Assembly (NCBI GenBank): GCA_015478645.1
Contig: JADMIL010000005.1
Coordinates: forward strand, 40,549 to 104,548
Source: Candidatus Binataceae bacterium
Lineage (GTDB): Bacteria > Desulfobacterota > Binatia > Binatales > Binataceae
DNA: 64,000 nt
Direction: 5' to 3'
The notes beneath the pieces were generated by a model. It was not told the DNA's origin and searched no databases. It was given only the letters and a program-made list of their open reading frames with translations. Positions 18,709-28,190 of the stretch are shown here, piece after piece (position 1 is the first letter of the stretch; each line of letters opens with the position of its first letter). The position numbers and the translations under genes are program-made.

Positions 18709-19471
18709 TATTATCCTGTTCGATGCGGTCGAGTGCGGCGCGCGCCGCCGCCTGTTCGCTCTGTTTCTTGCTGCCGCCTTCGCCCATCCCGAGGTCGCGG
18801 CCGGCCACGCGGATGCGCGTGGTGAAGCGCTTGGCGTGATCGGGTCCGCGCGCGGCGACCAGTTCGTAGACCGGCTGGGCGCGGAAGCGGCGATAGGCGA
18901 CCTCCTGCAATTCGGTCTTGTAGTCGCGCTCGGCCGACGGGCCGCCGATATCGTCGGTGAACAGGCGCTCGACCACGCCCTTGGCCGGCGCGAGTCCGGC
19001 GTCGGTATAGATTGCGCCGATCACCGCTTCGAAGGCGGCGGCCAGGATCGAGGTCTTGTCGCGCCCGCCGCTCTTCTCCTCGCCCTTGCCCAGGCGCAGC
19101 TTGCGGCCCAAGCCAATCTCGAGCGCCTTGAGCGCGAGCGTGCGGCCGTTGACGATCGACGCGCGCTCCTTGGACAGCGCGCCCTCCTTGGCCTCGGGAA
19201 AGCGGCGCATCAGGAGGTCGGCGATCGCGAGATCAAGCACCGCGTCGCCGAGAAATTCGAGCCGCTCGTAATGCGGCTCGCCGGCCGCCACGGCGCTCGG
19301 ATGGGTCAGCGCAATGGCCAGCAGATCCGGCCGCTGAAACGAATATGCCAGAGTGCGCTCGAGATCCGCGTTGCTGTTTTCAGGCGGAGACGGCGGCTCC
19401 GCCGCGGAGCGAGTCGCACCCGGGAATAATCCGGCGAATAATCTGGCCAACCACTTGCGCGCCCTCGACAA
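18695..19471 (-). CDS. rnc: Ribonuclease III
   Basis: This endonuclease cuts double-stranded RNA in rRNA and mRNA processing. The catalytic signature ERLEFLGDAVLDL is at residues 69-81, and the second acidic site is in AAAFEAVIGAIYTD. The C-terminal double-stranded-RNA-binding domain ends GSKKQSEQAAARAAL. The 258-residue frame begins at a TTG (19471) inside the end of the methylthiotransferase gene, giving a 92-base overlap. The conserved domain begins at about residue 35 and no better start codon is visible between, so the start is uncertain. The 3' end overlaps era by 14 bases. Confidence 0.93.
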   Translation of the reverse strand: MSRARKWLARLFAGLFPGATRSAAEPPSPPENSNADLERTLAYSFQRPDLLAIALTHPSAVAAGEPHYERLEFLGDAVLDLAIADLLMRRFPEAKEGALSKERASIVNGRTLALKALEIGLGRKLRLGKGEEKSGGRDKTSILAAAFEAVIGAIYTDAGLAPAKGVVERLFTDDIGGPSAERDYKTELQEVAYRRFRAQPVYELVAARGPDHAKRFTTRIRVAGRDLGMGEGGSKKQSEQAAARAALDRIEQDNSERN

Positions 19472-20717
19472 ACGATGCCTCCACCTCGACCTCGGAATTG
19501 ATCAGTTCGGCGGGTCCGTCGGCGGCCACCCGCACGTAATTGCGGCTATAGCCGCAGAGCCGGCCCTCGATCCGTTCTTCAAGTAGTACCTTAAGTATGC
19601 TCCCGGCCGCACGCGCGGCAAAATCCGTCCGCTTGCGCTCGCCCAGCGCGCGCAGCGCGGCCGCCCGCCGCTTGATCTCGGCCGGCGCCACGCGATCGCC
19701 GAACTTGGCCGCGGTGGTCCCGGCCCGCACCGAGTAAGGGAAGACGTGGAAGTAGGCCAGCGGCAGGCTCTCGACAAATCTAAAGTATTGCTCGAACTGA
19801 AACGGCGACTCGCCGGGAAAGCCCGCGATCAGGTCGGTGCCGATCGCCGCCGTGGGCATCGCCGCAACGACCCGCTCGACGCGCTCGCGGAAATGCGCCG
19901 TATCGTACCGCCGCCGCATCCGCGCCAGCGTCGCGTCCTCGCCGGATTGCAGCGGCAGATGGAAATGCGGGCAGAACTTTTCGTTCCCCGCGACGATCGC
20001 GATCGCGCGATCGCTCAGCTCCTCGGGATCGATCGAGCTTATCCGGACGCGCTCGATCGGCGAGCGCTCGGCCACCATCTCGAGCAAATCCTCGAGCACT
20101 GCCGGCGGGTCGAGGTCGCGGCCGTAGCCGCCCAGATGCACGCCGGTCAGAATCACTTCACGAAAGCCGCGCGCGTGCAGCCCGTCGATCGCCTCGATCA
20201 CGCGGCGCGGCTCGACGCTGCGCGACTGTCCGCGCGCGAACGGCACGATGCAAAACGTGCAGAACTGATCGCATCCCTCCTGCAATTTCAGGTAGGCGCG
20301 CGTGCGCCCGTCGAGCGCGACCGTGCCCAGCTCGATCGCCGCGCGCTCCTTGCGCAGGTTCGCGACCATCACGCGTTCGGTGGCCTCGCCGCGCACCGCG
20401 CGCTCGAGATCGCCCGGCCGGCCGAGGCCGACCACCGCGTCGACCATCGACGCGTTGTCGAGCCGGGCGGGATTGGCCTGCGCGAGGCATCCGGTCATGA
20501 TCACGCGCGCGTGCGGATTAAGCCGGCGCGCGCGCCGCGCCAGGCGCAGGCTCTCGGTGTCGGCGCGATCGGTAATCGTGCAGGTGTTGACGATATAGAC
20601 GTCGGCCGGCTCGCTGAACTCAGCCCGCTCCATGCCGAGTGCGCCCAGGCGCGACTCGATCATGGCCGAGTCGTACTGGTTGACCTTGCAGCCCAGCGTG
20701 GCGATCGCGAAACGCAT
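19380..20717 (-). CDS. mtaB: tRNA t6A37 methylthiotransferase MtaB
   Basis: This 445-residue radical-SAM enzyme adds a methylthio group to t6A37 of tRNAs reading ANN codons. The N-terminal UPF0004 domain has three cluster-binding cysteines (C10, C46, C77). The radical SAM motif CxxxCxxC is C149-C153-C156 (EGCDQFCTFCIVP). A TRAM domain lies at the C-terminus. GCKVNQYDS at the start separates MtaB from MiaB and RimO. It lies six bases downstream of mnmA, next to a cysteine desulfurase, forming a tRNA sulphur-modification group. TsaE, needed for the t6A substrate, is encoded at 27.7 kb. Confidence 0.93.
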   Translation of the reverse strand: MRFAIATLGCKVNQYDSAMIESRLGALGMERAEFSEPADVYIVNTCTITDRADTESLRLARRARRLNPHARVIMTGCLAQANPARLDNASMVDAVVGLGRPGDLERAVRGEATERVMVANLRKERAAIELGTVALDGRTRAYLKLQEGCDQFCTFCIVPFARGQSRSVEPRRVIEAIDGLHARGFREVILTGVHLGGYGRDLDPPAVLEDLLEMVAERSPIERVRISSIDPEELSDRAIAIVAGNEKFCPHFHLPLQSGEDATLARMRRRYDTAHFRERVERVVAAMPTAAIGTDLIAGFPGESPFQFEQYFRFVESLPLAYFHVFPYSVRAGTTAAKFGDRVAPAEIKRRAAALRALGERKRTDFAARAAGSILKVLLEERIEGRLCGYSRNYVRVAADGPAELINSEVEVEASFVEGAQVVGQIIRRIIPGCDSLRGGAAVSA

Positions 20718-20723
20718 TGCGCC

Positions 20724-21818
<1,095 letters not shown>

Positions 21819-21837
21819 CGGATGGTCTCCGCTGCGC

Positions 21838-23007
21838 TCATCGCAAAGCCTCGGCGTCGCGCAGCGGCTCGGCCGCGGCGACGCGCCGCCAGACGCGTGC
21901 GATCGCGGCGGCGGCGTAAGCGATCTCGTCGGCGGTCGTGCTCCAGCCCAGACTCAGACGCAGCGAACTGCGCGCGGCGTCGGCACTGCGGCCCATCGCC
22001 GTCAGCACATGCGACGGCTCGACCGCGCCCGCCGCGCACGCCGAGCCCATCGAGACCGCCACGCCTTCGAGATCGAGCGCGATCAGCAGGCTCTCGCCGC
22101 GCACGCCAGGAAAGGTGACGTTGATCGTATTGGCGGCGCGCCCGTCTTCCGGCCCGTTCAAACGCAATCCGGGAATCGCGCCGCGCAGATGGCTCAGCAG
22201 GGCGTGGGCGAATGCGGCGACGCGGCGATTTTCGTCCGGCCGCGTGCGCGCAACTTCCTCGGCTGCCGCGCCGAAGCCGACCGCGCCAATCAGATTCGGC
22301 GTGCCGGCGCGCAGCCCGCGCTCCTGCGGACCGCCGAGCATCACGGGCGCGAGCCGCGCACCAGGACGAATATAAAGCGCACCGATACCCGCGGGACCGC
22401 CGAGCTTGTGCGCGCTAATCGTCATCAGATCGCAGCCGAGATCGGTCGCGGCGACGGGTATGCGGCCGACGGCCTGCGCGGCGTCGAGATGAAACGTCGC
22501 ACCGGCGCGCGCGGCCGCCGCGGCGATTGGCGCGGTCGCGAGCATCGTGCCGACCTCGGCGTTGACGATCGCGAGCGTCACCAGCGCGGTGCGATCGTCG
22601 ATCGCTTCGGCGATCTCCTCCGGCGCAATTCGGCCGTCGCGGTCGGGCGCGACGCGCGTCACGCTGAAGCCACTCCCCTCGAGATCGGCGACCGGCGCGA
22701 TTACCGACGAATGCTCGATCGACGACGTGACGATATGCCGGCGGGATTCGCCCGCCGCGCGCGCCGCGCCGAAAATCGCCAGGTTGTTCGATTCGGTGCC
22801 GCCGCTGGTAAAGACGATCGTGCGCGCGGGCGCCTCGATCAGCTTGGCCACCTGCTCGCGCGCCGCCTCGAGCGATCGGCGCGCCGCCTGGCCCATCCGA
22901 TGAATCGACGCGGGGTTGCCGTGCGATGCCTCGGCCATCCGCGCCATCGCGGCGCGCGCCACGGGGCGGATCGGCGACCCGGCGTTATGATCGAGATAGG
23001 CGCTCAT
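21838..23007 (-). CDS. Cysteine desulfurase (NifS/IscS family)
   Basis: The 389-residue PLP enzyme removes sulphur from cysteine as an enzyme-bound persulfide. It begins YLDHNAGSPI, carries the PLP-binding lysine in ISAHKLGGP (K201), RAGTPN, and the active cysteine in GSACAAGAVEPSHV (C324) on a long loop typical of group I (NifS/IscS). Its place directly upstream of mnmA suggests it feeds tRNA thiolation; no iscU or iscR is here, so a dedicated tRNA role is likely but inferred. The ATG at 23007 has no obvious ribosome binding site. Confidence 0.92.
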   Translation of the reverse strand: MSAYLDHNAGSPIRPVARAAMARMAEASHGNPASIHRMGQAARRSLEAAREQVAKLIEAPARTIVFTSGGTESNNLAIFGAARAAGESRRHIVTSSIEHSSVIAPVADLEGSGFSVTRVAPDRDGRIAPEEIAEAIDDRTALVTLAIVNAEVGTMLATAPIAAAAARAGATFHLDAAQAVGRIPVAATDLGCDLMTISAHKLGGPAGIGALYIRPGARLAPVMLGGPQERGLRAGTPNLIGAVGFGAAAEEVARTRPDENRRVAAFAHALLSHLRGAIPGLRLNGPEDGRAANTINVTFPGVRGESLLIALDLEGVAVSMGSACAAGAVEPSHVLTAMGRSADAARSSLRLSLGWSTTADEIAYAAAAIARVWRRVAAAEPLRDAEALR

Positions 23008-23050
23008 ATCGATAGTTTTGATAACCCGCGAAAAACTCTAACTTATCCTA

Positions 23051-23096
23051 CTGACCCTTACGGCAAAAGACTGCTGACCCGACCGGCAAAAGACGG
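23051..23096. repeat. Two-copy 23-bp tandem repeat
   Basis: Two adjacent 23-base units (23051-23073 and 23074-23096) agree at 19 positions, sharing CTGACCC and CGGCAAAAGAC. They lie in the gap between the cysteine desulfurase start and the PhzF remnant. Confidence 0.6.
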
Positions 23097-23235
23097 GGGT
23101 TGCGATGCTCGGATAGCTCACCTCGATTTCATTAGGAGGATTCCAGGGCCGGGCGTGCGAGAAATCCGCTGGTGGGGAAGATTGTTCGTCGGTTAGTATC
23201 GAGGAGCAAAACTCTTTCGCCGGCGGCTGCATCGC

Positions 23236-23472
23236 ATGAAATCGCCGATTTACCGATTTTTTGCGCCGAAAGCCGGCGTGCCGGAGGATCCCGTCACCGG
23301 CTCGGCCCATTGCACGCTGATTCCCTATTGGTCGGCCAAGCTCGGAAAGCAGGCGCTCAGCGCGCGGCAGTTGTCAGCGCGCGGAGGCGAGATCGAGTGC
23401 GAGATGCGCGGGGATCGCGTGACGATTGCCGGTGGTACGGTGGAATACCTACGCGGCGAAATCACGATCTGA
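23236..23472 (+). pseudogene. C-terminal remnant of a PhzF-family isomerase
   Basis: The 78-residue frame matches only the final quarter of PhzF/phenazine-biosynthesis-like proteins (normally about 260-300 residues): YRFFAPKAGVPEDPVTGSAH, then IPYWSAKLGK, RQLSARGGEIECE and a closing IAGGTVEYLRGEI. The conserved DPVTGSAH segment is intact. The N-terminal half, including the catalytic Glu of the family, is missing. A stop at 23194 in the same frame and unrelated upstream sequence show a 5' truncation. It lies alone on the plus strand between minus-strand genes. I read it as a decayed gene; expression as a mini-protein cannot be excluded. Confidence 0.65.
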
Positions 23473-23500
23473 AGCCGTCCCGGATTGCGCCATCCGCCGG

Positions 23501-24214
23501 TTAACTATCTTTCGCCGCTCCGTTCGGAATAGGGTCGGCCGGAACCATCTTGTCCTCGAGGCAGTTCTGCCGCTCCTCCATCTCCTCGAAGCGGATATTC
23601 AACTGAGTAAGCTTATCGACCAGGCTGCTCATCGCGCGCGCCACCGGATCGGGCAGCCGCGCATGATCGAGGTCGGTCACGTCGCCGCGCGGACGATCGC
23701 CCTCGACCACCTTGCCCGGAATCCCGACGATCGTCGAATAGGGCGGCGCCGACGAGACCACCACGGCGCCCGCACCGATCCGGCTGCCGCGTCCGATGCG
23801 CACCGGCCCGATCACCGCCGCGCCGGCGCTGATCATCACGTGGTCTTCGAGCGTCGGATGGCGTTTTTCCTTGGTCAGGCTGGTACCGCCGAGCGTGACG
23901 CCCTGGTAGAGCAGCACGTCGTCCCCGATCTCGGCGGTCTCGCCGATCACCACGCCCATCCCATGGTCGATGAAGAAGCGCCGGCCGATGGTCGCGCCCG
24001 GATGAATCTCGATGCCGGTGAGCCATCGCGAAAGCTCGCTGACCAGCCGGCCGAGCAATTTCAAGTCGCGGCGCCAGAGCCAATGGGCCGCGCGATGGAA
24101 CCAGATGGCGTGCAATCCCGGATAGGCGAGGACGACCTCGAGCGTCGTGCGCGCCGCCGGGTCGCGCTCGAAGACCGCCTGGATATCTTCGCGTAACGTG
24201 CTCGCAATGCCCAT
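23501..24214 (-). CDS. cysE: Serine O-acetyltransferase
   Basis: The 237-residue enzyme makes O-acetylserine, the first step of cysteine synthesis. The N-terminal helical part ([15 protein letters not shown]) is followed by left-handed beta-helix hexapeptide repeats, with the active-site [15 protein letters not shown] and TLGGTS. The start at 24214 is set by GGGAGG eight bases upstream; an upstream in-frame extension of 45 residues is basic and non-conserved. An extra C-terminal segment is acidic and helical ([10 protein letters not shown]). It is 40 bases downstream of cimA. Cysteine made here would serve the desulfurase encoded nearby. Confidence 0.93.
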   Translation of the reverse strand: MGIASTLREDIQAVFERDPAARTTLEVVLAYPGLHAIWFHRAAHWLWRRDLKLLGRLVSELSRWLTGIEIHPGATIGRRFFIDHGMGVVIGETAEIGDDVLLYQGVTLGGTSLTKEKRHPTLEDHVMISAGAAVIGPVRIGRGSRIGAGAVVVSSAPPYSTIVGIPGKVVEGDRPRGDVTDLDHARLPDPVARAMSSLVDKLTQLNIRFEEMEERQNCLEDKMVPADPIPNGAAKDS

Positions 24215-24254
24215 GACCGCTACCTCCCGCCGGACGCCACAGAACCGCGCGGCG

Positions 24255-25940
24255 TCAGAGCTTCGCGACGCTGCCGTTGACCGCCGGCGCGGTACGGCGG
24301 GCCTTGGCCGTGGTGCGGCGCGCGTCGCCATTGGCCGGTACCGCCGCAAGAATCTGTGGCTTGACGTTGTCCTTGTGCAGCTTGAACTCGACCGAATCGA
24401 CCAGCGCCTGCCAGCTCGCCTCGACCACGTTGCTCGACAGGCCGACCGTGCCCCAGCGGCGGCGCCCGTCGGTCGATTCGATCAGCACGCGCACGCGCGC
24501 GCCGGTGCCCGCGCCGTTGTCGAGCACGCGGACCTTGTAGTCGGCCAACTGCATCCCGGCCAGCGCTGGATAGTACGGCACCAGCGCCTGGCGCAGCGCC
24601 GAATCGAGCGCGTTGACGGGACCGTTGCCAATCGCCGAGCTGCGCGTGCGCCGCCCGTCGGGCCCCTCGAGCACGACCACCGCCTCGCTGAACGGCGCCT
24701 GGTCCTCGTGCCACTTGTCGTCGAAGACCCGGAAGCTGACGAAATTGAAATGGTCCTTGACCCGGCCGAGTGTACGCAGCATCAAAAGCTCGAACGACGC
24801 GTCGGCGCCGTCGAAGGTGTAGCCCAGCGCCTCGAGCCGCTTGAGCTCGTCGAGCAGCGCCGCGATCTGATCCTTGCTGAGGTCCGCCTCGAGGCCGAAC
24901 TCGCGCGTCTTGTAGAGGATATTGGCGCGCCCCGAGAGCTCCGAGAGCAGCACGCGGCGATCGTTGCCGACGCGCGCCGGATCGACGTGCTCGTAGGTCT
25001 GCACGTTGCGCTGGATTCCCGAGACGTGCAGGCCCGCCTTATGCGCAAAGGCGCTGCGCCCGACGTACGCCTGGCGCCGGTTGGGCGTGATATTAGCCAG
25101 TTCGTAGACCAGCATCGCGGTCTCCTGCAGGGTCTTGAGCTTGGCCGCCGGCACGCAGTTGTAGCCGAGCTTGAGTTGCAGGTTGCCGATAATCGAGATC
25201 AGGTTGGCATTGCCGCAGCGCTCGCCCAGGCCGTTGATCGTGCCTTGGACCTGCACCGCGCCGGCACGCACGGCGGCCAGCGTGTTGGCCACCGCGACTT
25301 CCGAATCGTTATGGCAATGGATCCCCAGCGGCGCGCGCACGGCGGCCGCCGCGGCCTTGACCGCGTCTTCGATTTCCCACGGCATCCGCCCGCCGTTGGT
25401 GTCGCACAGGCAAATCAGATCGACCCCGGCCTCGTCGACCGCGCGGATACAGGCGAGCGCGAAGTCGGGATTGGCGGCGTAGCCGTCGAAAAAATGCTCG
25501 GCGTCGAAGATCACTTCGTCGAGATGCTTTTTCAGATAGGCGATGGTGTCGTTGAGAATTTCGAGATTGTTGGCGAGCGAGATCCTGAGCGCCTCGCGCA
25601 CGTGCAGGTCCCAGGTCTTGCCCACGATGCAGGCGACCGGCACGCCGGCCTCGAGCACCAATTGCAGATTGCGGTCGGCGGCGGCGCGAATATTGGCGCG
25701 GCGGGTGGCGCCGAACGCGGAGATTTTCGCGTGGCGCAGCTTGAGCCGCTTGACCTCGGGGAAAAAGGCCGCGTCGCGCGGATTCGACCCCGGCCATCCG
25801 CCCTCGATGTAGTCGAGGCCCAGGTCGTCGAGGCGCTCGGCAATCTGCAGCTTGTCGGCGGTGGTCAGCGAAACGTCCTCGGACTGGCATCCGTCGCGCA
25901 GCGTGGTGTCGTAGATCTGGATTTTTCTGGCAACCGCCAT
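24255..25940 (-). CDS. cimA: (R)-citramalate synthase
   Basis: The 561-residue enzyme condenses pyruvate and acetyl-CoA to citramalate, the threonine-independent entry to isoleucine. The catalytic TIM barrel begins [16 protein letters not shown], with metal-site [27 protein letters not shown] is characteristic of the CimA-type branch rather than LeuA. The C-terminal LeuA-type allosteric domain ([18 protein letters not shown]) probably gives isoleucine feedback. A further 30-residue basic tail is extra. ATG 25940 fits the conserved start; a 25-residue upstream extension is not conserved. It lies four bases after lysC in the direction of transcription. Confidence 0.92.
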   Translation of the reverse strand: MAVARKIQIYDTTLRDGCQSEDVSLTTADKLQIAERLDDLGLDYIEGGWPGSNPRDAAFFPEVKRLKLRHAKISAFGATRRANIRAAADRNLQLVLEAGVPVACIVGKTWDLHVREALRISLANNLEILNDTIAYLKKHLDEVIFDAEHFFDGYAANPDFALACIRAVDEAGVDLICLCDTNGGRMPWEIEDAVKAAAAAVRAPLGIHCHNDSEVAVANTLAAVRAGAVQVQGTINGLGERCGNANLISIIGNLQLKLGYNCVPAAKLKTLQETAMLVYELANITPNRRQAYVGRSAFAHKAGLHVSGIQRNVQTYEHVDPARVGNDRRVLLSELSGRANILYKTREFGLEADLSKDQIAALLDELKRLEALGYTFDGADASFELLMLRTLGRVKDHFNFVSFRVFDDKWHEDQAPFSEAVVVLEGPDGRRTRSSAIGNGPVNALDSALRQALVPYYPALAGMQLADYKVRVLDNGAGTGARVRVLIESTDGRRRWGTVGLSSNVVEASWQALVDSVEFKLHKDNVKPQILAAVPANGDARRTTAKARRTAPAVNGSVAKL

Positions 25941-25944
25941 GGGC

Positions 25945-27189
25945 CTATCCCAACTCCTCCGGCAGAGCGTGCGCGCCGTCGCCCAAGAATGCGTCGTGCA
26001 GCGCACGCATCGCAAGCTCCCCGTACTTCGCGTTGACGACCACCGAGACCTTGATTTCGGAGGTCGCGATCATTTCGATATTGACGCCCTCGGCCGCCAG
26101 CACCTTGAACATCGTCGCGGCGACGCCCGCATGCGTGCGCATACCGACGCCGACGATCGAGACTTTGGCGACCTGGTCCTCGTGGCGGATGCCGGCGGCG
26201 CCAATCTCACCGGCGATACTCCTGATCTGTTCGAGCGCCCGGCGCAGATCGGCGCGCGGCACGGTAAAGGTCATGTCGGTGCGGCCGTCGGCGCCGGCGT
26301 TCTGGATAATCATGTCGACGACGATTCCGGCGCCCGCGATCGGGCCGAATATCCGCGCCGCCAGGCCGGGCCGATCGGCGACTCCGGTCAGCGTAATCTT
26401 GCTCTGGTTCTGATCGAGCGTGACCCCCGCCACCAGCACGTTTTCCATCGACTTGTCCTCCTCTCCGACCCAGGTGCCGCGCGACTCCTCGCTGAAGCTC
26501 GAACGCACCACCAGCGGCACGTTGAAGCGCCGCGCCAGCTCGACCGATCGCAATTGCAGGACTTTGGCGCCGAGCCCCGCCATCTCGAGCATCTCGTCAT
26601 AGGAGATGCGATCGAGGCGGCGCGCCTGCGGACAGATATTCGGATCGGCGGTGTAGACGCCGTCGACATCGGTGTAGATCTCGCATACCGACGCGTGGGT
26701 CGCGGCGGCCAGCGCCACCGCCGTCAGGTCCGACGCGCCGCGCCCGAGCGTCGTGATATCGCCGTCGGGATTGACGCCCTGGAAACCCGCGACCACCGCG
26801 ATATGGCCATCGCTCAGCGCGCGATGCAGCCGTTCGCAATCCACCGCTTTGATCTTCGCCGCGCCGTGGCGCGAGTCGGTGGTAATCTTCAATTGATGGC
26901 CAAGAAACGAGATCGTCGGATAGCCGAGCGAGCGCAAGCGAATCGCCAGCAGCGCGGCCGACACCTGCTCGCCGGTTGAGACCAGCACGTCGGCCTCGCG
27001 CGGGTCGGGCGCGTCGCTCAGATCGGCCGCCATCTGGAGTAATCGATTGGTCTCGCCCGCCATCGCGGAGACCACCACGACAATCTGGTCGCCACGTGCG
27101 CGGGCCCGGCCCACGCGCTCGGCCACCGCCCTGATCCGCTCGAGCGAGCCGACCGAGGTGCCACCATATTTCTGTACAATCAGAGCCAC
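25945..27189 (-). CDS. lysC: Aspartate kinase
   Basis: The 414-residue enzyme phosphorylates aspartate, the first step to lysine, threonine and methionine. KYGGTSVG (7-14) and TLGRGASDLTA mark the amino-acid kinase domain. Two C-terminal ACT domains (about 270-400) are the sites of feedback inhibition. The length and single-chain form match monofunctional aspartokinases. The start is GTG. cimA follows within four bases, joining aspartate-family and citramalate routes in one operon. Confidence 0.95.
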   Translation of the reverse strand: MALIVQKYGGTSVGSLERIRAVAERVGRARARGDQIVVVVSAMAGETNRLLQMAADLSDAPDPREADVLVSTGEQVSAALLAIRLRSLGYPTISFLGHQLKITTDSRHGAAKIKAVDCERLHRALSDGHIAVVAGFQGVNPDGDITTLGRGASDLTAVALAAATHASVCEIYTDVDGVYTADPNICPQARRLDRISYDEMLEMAGLGAKVLQLRSVELARRFNVPLVVRSSFSEESRGTWVGEEDKSMENVLVAGVTLDQNQSKITLTGVADRPGLAARIFGPIAGAGIVVDMIIQNAGADGRTDMTFTVPRADLRRALEQIRSIAGEIGAAGIRHEDQVAKVSIVGVGMRTHAGVAATMFKVLAAEGVNIEMIATSEIKVSVVVNAKYGELAMRALHDAFLGDGAHALPEELG

Positions 27190-27285
27190 AGCCTGCCGAT
27201 TTCCTGACCCAAATGCGGGGTAAACGCTAATTATGCGCGGGGAGCGGCAAATAAACCAGCCCTCGCCTGCGGCGGGACGGGCGCT

Positions 27286-27522
27286 CTAGCGCATTATCGC
27301 GATGCCGTTGGCAATCAGATAGGCAATGCAGGCGAAGGCGGTGAAGAACCACAGCGTGCTCCATCCGGTATTCTCGGCCCGCGTACCGGCATAGACGAAG
27401 AATCCCGACAGGAACATCGCGAGAACCAACTTCGAAAGGATCGGCATCCCGATCCATCCGCCGTCGGTGGCGTGAATCAGGTCCATCAGCGCCGCATAGA
27501 CTTGTGAGGTCAGGTTTTCCAC
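27286..27522 (-). CDS. Small two-helix membrane protein, unknown function
   Basis: The 78-residue frame from a GTG encodes two clear membrane helices (about residues 27-45 and 56-76) joined by a short polar hairpin (GTRAENTGWST). The N-terminus is amphipathic. No family was recognised and the ribosome binding site is weak, but two well-formed hydrophobic segments in a short frame argue against chance. It lies upstream of lysC, with a 96-bp gap. The overlapping minus-strand frame at 27227-27457 has no such features. Confidence 0.55.
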   Translation of the reverse strand: MENLTSQVYAALMDLIHATDGGWIGMPILSKLVLAMFLSGFFVYAGTRAENTGWSTLWFFTAFACIAYLIANGIAIMR

Positions 27523-27663
27523 CGGGACTCGATAGGCTCTGAATCAGAGCGACGGATCAAGCGGTTGTGGGCATTCAGCGCACGGTGAGTTAACTCGACG
27601 TTCGTCGGTTCCTGCATAAAGCTCGTTCGAATATTGAGAGCATGCCTTAGTTGTCAAGTCCAG

Positions 27664-28128
27664 TTAGCGCTCAAGCTGATCGAGAATCGCGCTATAGCGT
27701 TCGCCATATGCCGTAAATTCAATCCACCGTGTGCTCCCGTCGGCGTAGTTTAGCACGATCGAGAGCCGTTCCAGCTCAGCGCCGTCGCGCAGCCGCTCAA
27801 ACCATTCAACCGCCGCGACCGCGTCGGAAAACAGGTAATCGCGCAGCCCAAGGTCGTCGAGCGTCACCGCCTCGAGCCGGTAGAGATCGATATGATTAAG
27901 CGCCAGGCGTCCACGATGCTCCTGGATCATCGTGAAGGTCGGGCTCAGAATCTGCTCCTCGGGGAGCATCAATCCGCGCGCGAGTCCCTTGACGAAACAG
28001 GTTTTGCCGGCGCCCAGCGCGCCCGTCAGGCCGATCAGTTCGCCGCCCTTAAGCAGCGCGCCGAGCCGCCGCCCCCAGGCCCTGGTCGCGCGCGCGGTGC
28101 GGCTTTCAACCACGAACGAAGACTTCAT
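27664..28128 (-). CDS. tsaE: tRNA t6A biosynthesis ATPase TsaE
   Basis: The 154-residue P-loop ATPase works with TsaB and TsaD to make t6A at position 37 of ANN-decoding tRNAs. The Walker A GALGAGKT is at 36-43, followed by SPTFTMIQEH and NHIDLYRLE, the family's conserved switch regions. Length is typical. The usual tsaB/rimI neighbours are absent. It lies downstream of nnrDE, an association seen in many bacteria. Confidence 0.93.
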   Translation of the reverse strand: MKSSFVVESRTARATRAWGRRLGALLKGGELIGLTGALGAGKTCFVKGLARGLMLPEEQILSPTFTMIQEHRGRLALNHIDLYRLEAVTLDDLGLRDYLFSDAVAAVEWFERLRDGAELERLSIVLNYADGSTRWIEFTAYGERYSAILDQLER

Positions 28129-28190
28129 CGCCTCACGCCGGCCGGCCGGACCACATTCCGGAAAATCTACGAGAGTTCATTCGCCCGATT

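Noticed and set aside
23236..23472. Intact small PhzF-type enzyme
   Set aside because: Only the C-terminal quarter of the fold is encoded and the catalytic N-terminal part is missing, so a functional isomerase is not supported.
24147..26036. 629-codon plus-strand open frame antisense to cimA and cysE
   Set aside because: Same reason: composition typical of an antisense shadow, and the opposite strand holds a full citramalate synthase.
27625..27632. GTTCGAAT, a tRNA T-loop-like word
   Set aside because: The flanking bases do not form a T-stem and no cloverleaf can be drawn around it.
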